Assembly: GCA_945882015.1 (NCBI GenBank)
Contig: CAMCVM010000002.1
Span: 1-51,115, forward strand
Direction: 5' to 3'
Origin: a candidate division TM6 bacterium GW2011_GWF2_32_72
Lineage (GTDB): Bacteria > Babelota > Babeliae > Babelales > CAIQNR01
DNA: 51,115 nucleotides
This document shows, piece by piece, positions 41,245 through 50,800 of this stretch. How positions within the stretch are numbered: the first letter of the stretch is position 1; every line of letters starts with the position of its first letter. The notes beneath the pieces are model-generated. The model worked only from the letters and a program-made list of their open reading frames with translations, searched no databases and was not told the DNA's origin. Position numbers and translations under genes: made by a program.

Positions 41245-41667
41245 TTACTCGATTTTTGCATGATTTTTCTGAATCTGTTCCATTACATAGTCTGCCGCAA
41301 CAACCCCACCAAACCACATAGTTAGATAACCAACTATAGTGGCCATTCGATCACAAGCAGCAGCTACTTCTTTACAACAATCTTGATCTTCTTCATTTTG
41401 ACCATTACTACTGCCTGGCTTTGAAACATATTTAAACCCTAATGGCCCTCCAACAGGCTGCACAACAACCAAAACCTCGAGAGGCTCACCTTTAGTAGGC
41501 AATAAAACGTGATAATCAGCGTTTTCTGCTTGAGCTTTTGTACGTAAATCCCCTATGGCATCCCTAATAAGGCTCATGCTTATCGGGAAATTACGACCTG
41601 GCCCTGTTCGCTCCATGCTTTCAGCTGATAAAGGGATTGCCACTAAAAGGAATAAAAATTTTTTCAT
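41245..41667 (-). CDS. Hypothetical exported protein
   Basis: Start MKKFLFLLVAIPLSAESM at 41667 preferred over track start 41748. Confidence 0.6.
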   Translation of the reverse strand: MKKFLFLLVAIPLSAESMERTGPGRNFPISMSLIRDAIGDLRTKAQAENADYHVLLPTKGEPLEVLVVVQPVGGPLGFKYVSKPGSSNGQNEEDQDCCKEVAAACDRMATIVGYLTMWFGGVVAADYVMEQIQKNHAKIE

Positions 41668-41809
41668 AAAAACTCTTTTTAAAAAAAGTGTATTAATAAC
41701 CATAGGAAATTCTATGCAAAATGTATTGAGAAGAAAAGAGTTACTCAAAATATTTTATTTTCGTATCATTACTTAATAGCTAATCTTAAAAATTGGGAGC
41801 TTAAAAAGT

Positions 41810-42436
41810 ATGTCGCATCATAAAAAAATATATCAGAATGAGTTTGAAACTTTTTTCACCTTAAAATATTTGCAACATAATCAAGTTAACGATTCAAGAA
41901 TTTTGTCTTGGGATATTACCAAAGATAAAGAATACACCATAAACCCTGGGCTTAATAATCGGCTGACAGAAAAATATGGAGAACTTATAAAAATTGGGTA
42001 CCAAGCACCTATGTTTGTCAAATGGATTAATGCAAAAGTTGGATACGGTGCTTATGCAGACACAAAGCTTAAAAAGGGTGACATGGTTATAGAATATACT
42101 GGAATTGTTGAAGCAGAAACCCCCATTATTGACGAAGATAATTTTTATTTATGGACCTACCCAACCATTTTGTACCAAACAGAACCGGGTAAAACTCGAC
42201 GCAAAAAAATTGAATTTTGTATTAATGCAGAAAAAGCTGGTAATTTTGCTCGATTTATTAATCATAGCTTACGAAAATATCAAAACGTTGCAATTCAATT
42301 AGTGCCTTATAACAATATGTGGCACGTTGTTTATATTGCTCAACGGGATATCAGAAAAGGTGAACAGCTTTTGACCCATTATGGAATTGGCTATTGGCGA
42401 GACCGAAAAATTGTCCCTTTAGTTATTTTGCCGTAA
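41810..42436 (+). CDS. SET-domain protein (putative lysine methyltransferase)
   Basis: VGYGAYADTKLKKGDMVIEYTG, GNFARFINHS, AQRDIRKGEQLLTHYGIGYW. Confidence 0.88.
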   Translation: MSHHKKIYQNEFETFFTLKYLQHNQVNDSRILSWDITKDKEYTINPGLNNRLTEKYGELIKIGYQAPMFVKWINAKVGYGAYADTKLKKGDMVIEYTGIVEAETPIIDEDNFYLWTYPTILYQTEPGKTRRKKIEFCINAEKAGNFARFINHSLRKYQNVAIQLVPYNNMWHVVYIAQRDIRKGEQLLTHYGIGYWRDRKIVPLVILP

Positions 42437-42445
42437 CAGAAATTT

Positions 42446-42473
42446 TTGACAATTATCCGTGTAAAAGTAAACT
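42446..42473 (+). promoter_or_regulatory. Candidate promoter TTGACA-16-TAAACT
   Basis: TTGACA 42446-42451, TAAACT 42468-42473, upstream of CDS 42513. Confidence 0.55.
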
Positions 42474-42512
42474 GCACAGCGTAATCGATTATTTTATAAA
42501 GAAAGAATATTC

Positions 42513-43289
42513 ATGCAAAAAAATACATTTTTTTCAGTTTTTTTATTTTTAGCTGTTTTTACTGTTTTTTCAAGTAATGCACTTATTGTTTTTGACCCAT
42601 CTGGTCGACCGATTAAGGCAAGAGACTATGTCCATGGGCAAGTTGGTAACTATGTCACATGGTCTAAACTTCCTGCAGGCAAGCGAAATAATATTTTAGA
42701 TCGATCACAAGAAAGAATGATCTATCATTGCAATTATAATGGAGTAGCACCTAAACCCTGTGCCGATCAACAGATTATCCAAGTTATCAAAGAAGAACTT
42801 TTAAGAACTTATCAAAGCTTTTGTTTTGAGCAAGGCTTTAGTTCATATGATACCAGCAGAATTACTAACTATATTGCCACAAGCATTGATTCTAAAATCT
42901 ATGCATACGGCAGCAATAATTTACCAAAGGTTTTTTTTGACAATTATTTTAACAATATGATTTACGAAGTTGAAAGAGCGGTAAAAAATCTTGGAATAAG
43001 TAACCCAACTCAGAATCACCGCCCTTACCAACCATCACAAACCCAACAAGAAATTAAACAGCAACAAGCAGAATCTGATGCGTTCTTTTGGGGAGCATTT
43101 GTTGGCGCAATGGCTGGCTGGTTTTTTGGAGCTACACAAAACCCTGCAACCGAACCTGCTCCTACTTGCACAACCCCGTCTGCCCCGCCCTATCAAACAG
43201 TTACAAAAAGATGCACAAATTGCAAACAAGATGTTGTGCCCAATCGCAATAATGCTTGCCCAACCTGCCACTTGCCTTTTTATGGTTAA
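42513..43289 (+). CDS. Exported protein with Gly-rich TM segment and C-terminal zinc ribbon
   Basis: Signal MQKNTFFSVFLFLAVFTVFSSNA; WGAFVGAMAGWFFGA; CTNCKQDVVPNRNNACPTC. Confidence 0.75.
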   Translation: MQKNTFFSVFLFLAVFTVFSSNALIVFDPSGRPIKARDYVHGQVGNYVTWSKLPAGKRNNILDRSQERMIYHCNYNGVAPKPCADQQIIQVIKEELLRTYQSFCFEQGFSSYDTSRITNYIATSIDSKIYAYGSNNLPKVFFDNYFNNMIYEVERAVKNLGISNPTQNHRPYQPSQTQQEIKQQQAESDAFFWGAFVGAMAGWFFGATQNPATEPAPTCTTPSAPPYQTVTKRCTNCKQDVVPNRNNACPTCHLPFYG

Positions 43290-43828
43290 TCCTTATAGGC
43301 TTCAACAAGCTTTTGAAAATTAAAGTTTTCTAATCGTGCAAAAGCGACGGGAGATCTTTCTCTAAGATACATATAAATAACCCCATATATAAATTCAAGG
43401 TCTTTTTTTTCAATTGGCTCGAAAAAGTCATAGTTTAAAAAAGATGGTCTAGGAGGAACTACAACAAAAATTCTTTCGATTGCAGAATTTATCAATCCGC
43501 AAAGATCTTTCATATTTTTCCTAACTTGATACATGTAGACCGAATCTATTTCTACTCCATAGAAAAGCAAAGAGGCGGTTAATCGTTGTAGAGAACTTCC
43601 TAATAGAGACTTATCTAGCTCACTCAATTCAGCAGTGCCAGCAATAATAGTTCTTGCTATTTCAGCCTTCTCATTTTGTGTCGTATTTGAATTGTTTAGT
43701 ATTGCAGTTGAATGTGAAGTTAAGTTGTTGTTAATGAAAGCTCGAGCGAGTTCAACCTGATTACCTTCACTTGCAAAAAGATTAAGTGACCAACCTATTG
43801 CTAACAGTACTTTTAATATCAGTTTCAT
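43286..43828 (-). CDS. Hypothetical exported protein
   Basis: Signal peptide MKLILKVLLAIGWSLNLFA. Confidence 0.65.
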   Translation of the reverse strand: MKLILKVLLAIGWSLNLFASEGNQVELARAFINNNLTSHSTAILNNSNTTQNEKAEIARTIIAGTAELSELDKSLLGSSLQRLTASLLFYGVEIDSVYMYQVRKNMKDLCGLINSAIERIFVVVPPRPSFLNYDFFEPIEKKDLEFIYGVIYMYLRERSPVAFARLENFNFQKLVEAYKD

Positions 43829-43856
43829 ATCGATTCCTTTTTTAGATTAAGAGTAT

Positions 43857-44732
43857 TTAAAAATTACAAGTAATTGCGCATGCAAGGTGCTGTGCTCTCA
43901 TTTTCAAGCGTGGCTTGTCTGCCCATGCTACCAGTTGTTGGACTGTGTACTTAGTTTGGCTTATAAAGAATGCATTTTCGTCCGGTTGGCTGCTGTAATA
44001 CTCTTTTTTGTAACGAACTTTGCCAATGGTTGTGTAATATTCAAGACTGATTGTTAAGTTTTCTTTTGGACTATGTGCAAGGTTCATACCAAAGTTTCCA
44101 AAACATTGGAATGATTGTGCATAATAGGTTTGGCCTGCAAATTGCGGTGCGTCTGCTGTTATTGCATAGACTCCAGGGCTTACTAACTGCTGTGTTGCTT
44201 CTGGAAGGTCATACCGTTTAATAGTGGTAAACAGTTTTGGACACAGTGTTGCCCCAACTTTAAACCCTACTTGGATTGTTTCGTTGTGCAGCGGGATATA
44301 TTCAAGGTACGGGGTAATGTTAAAATCATTAACCGTATGCCACAACTGTTTGTGGTCCGAGCGGGGTTCTGAAATTACATTATAATCAACCTTGAGTCCG
44401 TTTTTGCGATATCCGTAATGCGCTGTAATTCCCGCTTTTAACCATGCAGGGTAACTCTTTAGACTTATGACATTGTCCCACATAAGACCTGCGCCAACTT
44501 CTATAAATGGAACCATGGTATAAGATTTGCTTGGACTTAATGTGTATATGTCAGATTGAAACGAAGTTGCTTTGGTTCGATAAAAAGTTCCCCCGCCTTT
44601 TATCTGCTTAAATTTCGATTGCCATTGCAGCTTTTGGTATGCTTTTTCAATAAACTTTGATTTTGAAAAAGCTGACCCAGAAAATAAACACAAGAGCATA
44701 AAAAATTGCGTTTTACGTTGCGTACTCTTCAT
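43857..44732 (-). CDS. Putative outer-membrane beta-barrel protein
   Basis: Signal peptide region; alternating beta pattern; ends in aromatic F (ACAITCNF*). Confidence 0.65.
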   Translation of the reverse strand: MKSTQRKTQFFMLLCLFSGSAFSKSKFIEKAYQKLQWQSKFKQIKGGGTFYRTKATSFQSDIYTLSPSKSYTMVPFIEVGAGLMWDNVISLKSYPAWLKAGITAHYGYRKNGLKVDYNVISEPRSDHKQLWHTVNDFNITPYLEYIPLHNETIQVGFKVGATLCPKLFTTIKRYDLPEATQQLVSPGVYAITADAPQFAGQTYYAQSFQCFGNFGMNLAHSPKENLTISLEYYTTIGKVRYKKEYYSSQPDENAFFISQTKYTVQQLVAWADKPRLKMRAQHLACAITCNF

Positions 44733-44844
44733 AACAGTTCCTTTTTTTTAAGATTACTTTCTTTAAAAAGAGATACCATTAACAGAGATTTTTAAGCAAG
44801 ACTTTTTACGTATTAATAAATAACGGTTTCTAGGTTTGTTCAAT

Positions 44845-44873
44845 TTGACTGTTACTTAAAAAAAATCTAGTCT
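44845..44873 (+). promoter_or_regulatory. Candidate promoter TTGACT-17-TAGTCT
   Basis: TTGACT 44845-44850, TAGTCT 44868-44873, upstream of glutamine synthetase start 44919. Confidence 0.6.
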
Positions 44874-44918
44874 GCCTTGCGATATAAAATTACTACACTT
44901 CCAAAAAAAAGGAGTCTC

Positions 44919-46346
44919 ATGCAACATCTTTTGTTCTCATTGTTATTTTTATTGTTTTATGCAAGTGCAACGATTATGCAAGCACACATTGAACTTGAAC
45001 AACAGGTTACTCATCAACCAACAGAAGTGGTTCGTTATTTAAGATCACAAGGAATTCAATTTATCGATGCAACCTGGACAGGTCTTGATGGAAAACTTTA
45101 TGAAATCACTATTCCAGTGTATCGGCTTGAGTCAGCTTTACAGGATGGTATGTTCTTTGATGGTTCTTCCATTAAAGGCTTTAGCCAAATTACGCAAAGT
45201 GACTTGCATCTAACCCTTGATAAAGATTCACTTGCTTTAAGCCCATGGAAGTCTGAAGGATTTGCTTGCGCTCGCTTTTTTTGTGATACCAGTTCAGAAA
45301 ACGACCCTCGTACTACTTTAAAAAATGTTATTAAAGAGGCTGAAGAACATGGTTACACAGGACTGTGCGGAGCGGAAATAGAATTTTTCTTATTCAAACA
45401 AGAAAATGACCAATACAATCAAATTAACAATAGTTCTTATTGTGCTGCAGAACTTAACGCCGAAATGAAAGCTTTTAAAGAAGCATTACTGTATGCGCTG
45501 ATTCATCTTGGTGTTAATCCAGAAAAGATTCATGCCGAAGTTGCAGCCGGACAGTTTGAGATTGTTATTGGCTGCTGCCAACCGTTACAATTAGCAGACA
45601 AAATACAACTGACAAAATACGCTATTACCATGTTTGCACAACAACATGGATATAAAGCGGTTTTTATGCCAAAACCTGTTTACGGAATTAATGGCAGTGG
45701 CATGCACATTCATATGAGTGTAAAACAAGGTGACCGTAACTTATTCTTTGATGCAACAAAAGAATATTATTTGTCTGATGCAGCACGTTCTTTTATTTCT
45801 GGCGTTTTAAGTAAAGCATACGAAATTGATCTATTGATAAACCCAGAAGTTAATTCGTTCAAACGGTTAGTTGCTGGATACGAAGCTCCAGTCTATTTAT
45901 GCTGTGGAGAAAAGAACCGTTCTGCTGCAATCAGAATTCCAGATGTTAACCACAAAACAGTTCATGAAAATCAAGGAGCGGCAGTGCGTATTGAACTGCG
46001 CTGGCCCGATGCAAGTTGCAACCCTTACTTAGCGCTTGCTGCTTTATTTAAAGCTGGGTTTGATGGGATTGAACAAAATTTACCTGCAACGCCATGCGTT
46101 AATGAAAATCTTTATCATGTTGATCTTGCAGCAATTACAGCACGTGGCATTCAAACTTTGCCAAGCTCTTTAGAAGCAGCATGCCAGGCATTTAAAAACA
46201 GTGAATTTGCAAAAGAATTACTGGGACAATCGCTTCACAGCACTTACTTAGCAATTAAAGAAACTGAGTGGCAAGAATATTTTACAGAAAACGGGTTTGA
46301 AAACGCATCTGAAATTACACAATGGGAACTCAATCGCGGCTTTTAA
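44919..46346 (+). CDS. glnA: Glutamine synthetase (type I-like) with N-terminal signal peptide
   Basis: RBS AAAAGGAG before ATG 44919; MQHLLFSLLFLLFYASATIMQA then GS domain: FDGSSIKGF, GAEIEFFLF, GINGSGMHIHMS, NSFKRLVAGYEAPVYLCCGEKNRSAAIRIP, RIELRWPDASCNPYLALAA. Confidence 0.93.
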   Translation: MQHLLFSLLFLLFYASATIMQAHIELEQQVTHQPTEVVRYLRSQGIQFIDATWTGLDGKLYEITIPVYRLESALQDGMFFDGSSIKGFSQITQSDLHLTLDKDSLALSPWKSEGFACARFFCDTSSENDPRTTLKNVIKEAEEHGYTGLCGAEIEFFLFKQENDQYNQINNSSYCAAELNAEMKAFKEALLYALIHLGVNPEKIHAEVAAGQFEIVIGCCQPLQLADKIQLTKYAITMFAQQHGYKAVFMPKPVYGINGSGMHIHMSVKQGDRNLFFDATKEYYLSDAARSFISGVLSKAYEIDLLINPEVNSFKRLVAGYEAPVYLCCGEKNRSAAIRIPDVNHKTVHENQGAAVRIELRWPDASCNPYLALAALFKAGFDGIEQNLPATPCVNENLYHVDLAAITARGIQTLPSSLEAACQAFKNSEFAKELLGQSLHSTYLAIKETEWQEYFTENGFENASEITQWELNRGF

Positions 46347-46361
46347 AGAACCTTGCTTAAC

Positions 46362-46390
46362 TTGACAATGAAAAAGTCGAATGCTAGAAT
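46362..46390 (+). promoter_or_regulatory. Near-consensus sigma70 promoter TTGACA-17-TAGAAT
   Basis: TTGACA 46362-46367, TAGAAT 46385-46390. Confidence 0.75.
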
Positions 46391-46396
46391 CCTTGT

Positions 46397-46499
46397 CATC
46401 TTAAGCTTGAAATTATAATGTCCCTCAATAACAATACGAAATTCGTATTGTTCCCCCCTAACCCTTCAGCTTAGTTCTTAAGTTGGAGGGCTTTTTTTT
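46397..46499 (+). ncRNA. Candidate ~100-nt small RNA (promoter-to-terminator unit, no convincing CDS)
   Basis: Predicted TSS ~46397; internal hairpin AACAATACG-AAATT-CGTATTGTT; terminal intrinsic terminator. Confidence 0.5.
46462..46499 (+). terminator. Rho-independent terminator
   Basis: CCCTTCAGCTTA-GTTCT-TAAGTTGGAGGG followed by CTTTTTTTT. Confidence 0.9.
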
Positions 46500-47704
46500 C
46501 AAAAGCCCGGCTTTGTCCATTCAAGAGGATCTATTTCAATATTATTAATACGCATTTCCCAATGCAAATGATAACCTGATGCATAACCCGTTTTGCCTAA
46601 TTTACCAATTGGATTTCCTTTTTTAACAAAGTCACCAACTGCATAATTGCCCGCAAAGCTATCAAGATGATAAAATAATGAAAAAATTCCCCAACCATGA
46701 TCAAGTACTACAGTATAACCGCTATAAGCATAACGATCTTTAATGACTACTCTACCATCTTGCGGAGCCCAGATAACAGACTTTGGATGATTAACAATAT
46801 CAACACCTTTGTGAGAATATCTTCCTTTTTCTTGTGTCGTCCTGATTGTTCCAAATTCCGTTGAAACTCTTAAAATTTCTGTTGGAACGTAAAATGAACC
46901 GGTCCACAATTTTTCACGCGGAGAAAGTTCTGTTAACCGCTTCATTTCATTATTTAACAGTTCCTGTGAAGCGCCAATTTCTTTTTCTCTTTCAATATGT
47001 TGCTGATCAACATGTAATGCATGCTTTTTAAAAGGATAAGGCACAATTTGTACTTTTGCTTCAAGCGTTACCAGGTTGTCAACATGATCTCGACAATCGA
47101 TAGTTAACACATATTCATTAGGTGTTGCTTCGCATTCAATAGGAATAAATGTTTCATAAATTAAAGAGTTTTTTGCTTCTGGATAACAAGGGAAAACATT
47201 TGAAAAAACATTAACATGTGCTTCTTTTAAAAGCTTATTGGTTTGAAACTGAATATGTAATGTTTTACCTTGAAACACTCGGTACTCTGTTGTTTGTTTT
47301 ACAAAAGCTGCTTGTAATGGAGTATTGTCTACATAAAACGCAAGATCTTTACTTACTTGATTTCGCTTAAGGGTTCCATCAACCAGTTTGATATGCAAAT
47401 CATGCTTTCCATTAGCTAATGTTTTAGTTGGTAAGGTAAAGGGAAAATCAAAACTAGATTTACCTATTGAAAAATTATAGGTTAACGGTTTACCATCAAG
47501 CATAACGGTGATTGTTTTAACTTTATACGGATGTTCGCCATTAACAACACAGGAAACATCACCTGCGTAATAGCCACCATCAACAATTCCTGACAAAGTA
47601 AGTTGTGGATTGGAATTGGCAAAAAAGAAATAATAAGTTCTTGTTGCAATCCATCCAGTAATACACAATACAACAATCCACGAAATTATTTTGATTTTAG
47701 ACAT
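46499..47704 (-). CDS. Membrane-anchored M23 (LytM) metallopeptidase
   Basis: N-terminal TM; SHKGVDIVN (HxxxD), GYHLHWEMRINN (HxH) motifs. Confidence 0.9.
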   Translation of the reverse strand: MSKIKIISWIVVLCITGWIATRTYYFFFANSNPQLTLSGIVDGGYYAGDVSCVVNGEHPYKVKTITVMLDGKPLTYNFSIGKSSFDFPFTLPTKTLANGKHDLHIKLVDGTLKRNQVSKDLAFYVDNTPLQAAFVKQTTEYRVFQGKTLHIQFQTNKLLKEAHVNVFSNVFPCYPEAKNSLIYETFIPIECEATPNEYVLTIDCRDHVDNLVTLEAKVQIVPYPFKKHALHVDQQHIEREKEIGASQELLNNEMKRLTELSPREKLWTGSFYVPTEILRVSTEFGTIRTTQEKGRYSHKGVDIVNHPKSVIWAPQDGRVVIKDRYAYSGYTVVLDHGWGIFSLFYHLDSFAGNYAVGDFVKKGNPIGKLGKTGYASGYHLHWEMRINNIEIDPLEWTKPGF

Positions 47705-47833
47705 TGATAACCTTTTTTCTTATAAAATTATTAATTTTATTGACTTAGTTTATAGAATTGAAGCATACAGAAAAAAAGATTCTATTCATAGTGAATTTTA
47801 CCGACTTGTCTAAAATTAAAAAGGAATAGGTTT

Positions 47834-50800
47834 ATGAGTTTTTTGCTCATGAGAAGTTGTTTAATAATAACTATGTGTCTTGTTTTTACTCATTTAGAAT
47901 CTGCGGCTCTTTCATTTCCTGGTGCTCCTAGTGCACCTTCAGCTCCGCTTGGGTTTCCTGGCGCGCCAACAGCACCAAGTGCACCCAGCTCTTCAACACA
48001 AACACCGCAACCTTCAACTTCTGTAACCAATCAACCTGCAAAACCGATTAAACCACCACTTCCATTGCAAGCAGAAGCAACACAGCAAGTGCTTGCAGCG
48101 GGCAGCAGCGCACAACAAGCTTCGGTTATGTTTAAAAAACATACTGATGCAACTACATCTACGCAAGCTTTAATAGGCAACCCAACAACCGCTGGGGCTC
48201 AGCAAGTAACCTTTAGAACTAAAACAACTCCTCCGCCAGCATTTACGTTAATGGCTCAACAAAGCCAAACAAGTTTTACCGCGTTACAACAAAATCCTGT
48301 TACCTTTAAACCAAATGGTGGAATCTGCTCAGACGGACAAATTAATACACTCTATACAACCTTTATAAACTCAATTGAAAACACTCCTGGATTTTTACCA
48401 ATCTTTAGAAAATTACATATTGTTGCATTACATCAAATTTATGAATATTTAATGGGAATTTATAGTGCTTTAAATATGACACACATTGATGATTTAGGAA
48501 CCTATGTTGCTCTTGAGTCTTTATACGGCCTTAATAAAAAAACAGTTATTATTAATTCATTAATTAATCTTATTGAAGGCCAATTAAATCAAGCATTAAC
48601 TGCTCTTTTTCCTGCAATGCCACAAAGCATGGCTTCGCATGTTGGAATGATGTGCGTTCAATCGGATCAAGCAACAAGAACCGATCTTTTAGTGATTGAT
48701 ATTGAACGAGTTGTGTATCAAACATTTCAAACTCCGGGAGTTTTTCCTAATCAGTGGACCAGTGTTTTAGACGGACTTAATAACCCTGATTATGCACAAT
48801 TTCTTGCTGGACTGAATCAAAGCACCATCAATGCCATTAAACAAAAAATTACGAGTTTTTTAAACAACTCAATGGATCTTGGCGGAACCAGCAATTATAT
48901 AAAAGGGGCTCGTGACAATTACAAACTTGCTCCTCAAGCAAACTACTGGGGTTCATCAATTCCAAGCGGACTGGCCTGGCAAAAAAAAGTAAATGATATC
49001 GCTGCTACAAGTTCTGATACTTCGCTACTACCTGAATACATTTCACTTTTTCAGCAAATGAATACTGATGAACAAACTACCTTGGTTGATGCACTTGATA
49101 TCTTAATTGCTCATTTTTCAAGTAATCAAGCCCTGCAAGATTGCGCTTCATTAATTCCTCTTTTTTCAGGAAGTGCAACTTCGCAAACGTTAACCAGCGG
49201 GCAATTTACTCTATTACTTGATATGGTGCGCAACCTTGCATTTGCAGGACCTGTTAACGACGAAATAACCATTATTAAAAGAATCTATCCGCAACTTGTC
49301 AGTGGTAGTTCACAACCGTTGACTCCCGATGAAAAAACAACTGTTAATGGTCTGGTTGCCTATGTTTCATTGCGTATTGAACAAGATACAGCACAATCAA
49401 TTAACAACACCGTAGCACTGATTCAACAGCTACTTGCCAATAGACCATTACAAGCTGACGAACAAAAACTGTTACAAAAATTTTCAGGGTTTACTGCATT
49501 ACAAAAAGGGACCATGCAGATTATTGCTTCAGCTTTACAACAAGACCCTACAGCCTTCAATGCTTTAACCCAAAACGATCTAACGGTTATTTCCAATGCG
49601 TTTAACACACTTTCAGTAAGTAGTTCAGATTTTCCCGATGCTTCAATTCGTTCATTATTTGGGACTATAAGAGATGCATTTAAAAATGGACCGGTTAATC
49701 TTGATCTTTTTTCTGTTGCACAAAAAAATGCATTTAACCAAGCATTAACTTACTTTGCAAACTATGATCCAGGAACATACACTTTTGATCAAGCAGAACA
49801 GGATATGTATCTTGTGTTTCCTGAAAAAAATCCGGATGGTACGTATCTTTTTGACACAGTAACCGGATCATTAGAAGCACTTGAAAACAGCAATACCGAA
49901 TCTTTTGCAAACAAAACAAACAAAGAACTCTTAATGTTGCTTGGCGGATTTCAAGGATCAGGAAGAGTTGTTGAAGCACGCATGAGACAGCACGTTAAAG
50001 ATTGTTCAGAATTTAGCGCTATTTTTGATACACAACCAGACTTAAAAGCAGAACTGTACCTGAATGTCAGCTTTGAGGCATATGCAAACTTAATTGGTAT
50101 TTACGAAACATTAAACCCGGCAACTCCTGCTGCAACGAGTTTTTCTTTTGCCGATTTAAGCATTATTAAACGCCAAGCATTAGGCGACATTATTAATCTT
50201 TTAATAACAACAGACACACCAGGCCAAACAATAACTAACAGTGCGCAAGCAAATAGCGTTCCGCTTACTACAAAGTATTTAGAACAGATCCAAGCAGCAT
50301 ATCTTCAAAATCAGATAGTTCAAGACATGTCCCATTTAGTAACCCATGAAAACTATCAAATGGTAAAGGCTCTTTTTACTACGTTACAAACATTTAATTT
50401 TAAACTATCAATGCTTACTTCAGAACAAAAACAGTTTTTAGTAACTGCTTTACAACAGTATCAAACAGAACTGACTAAAGTTGGTAGCGCTGCTGTAACC
50501 AAAGTGCCTTCATCACAAACAGCTACCAAAGGGATTAATACCCCAACTCACCCACTTTCTGATGAAGATGAAATTAATATCAGCGGGGTTGCGCCGATGC
50601 TTCATGCATTTGTTCATTTAACCGACATGCAAAACAATTTTAAAAAAGTACTAGGCAATTATCTTAATTTTTTCGCAAGCTATACTGCAACATTGTACGA
50701 TGAGCAAACACAACCAAATACCACTGCTACAAGCGAATCAAGTTTTACAAAATTTACACAATATGCTCAGGATCTTGCAAAAAAAATACAATCAGCTACC

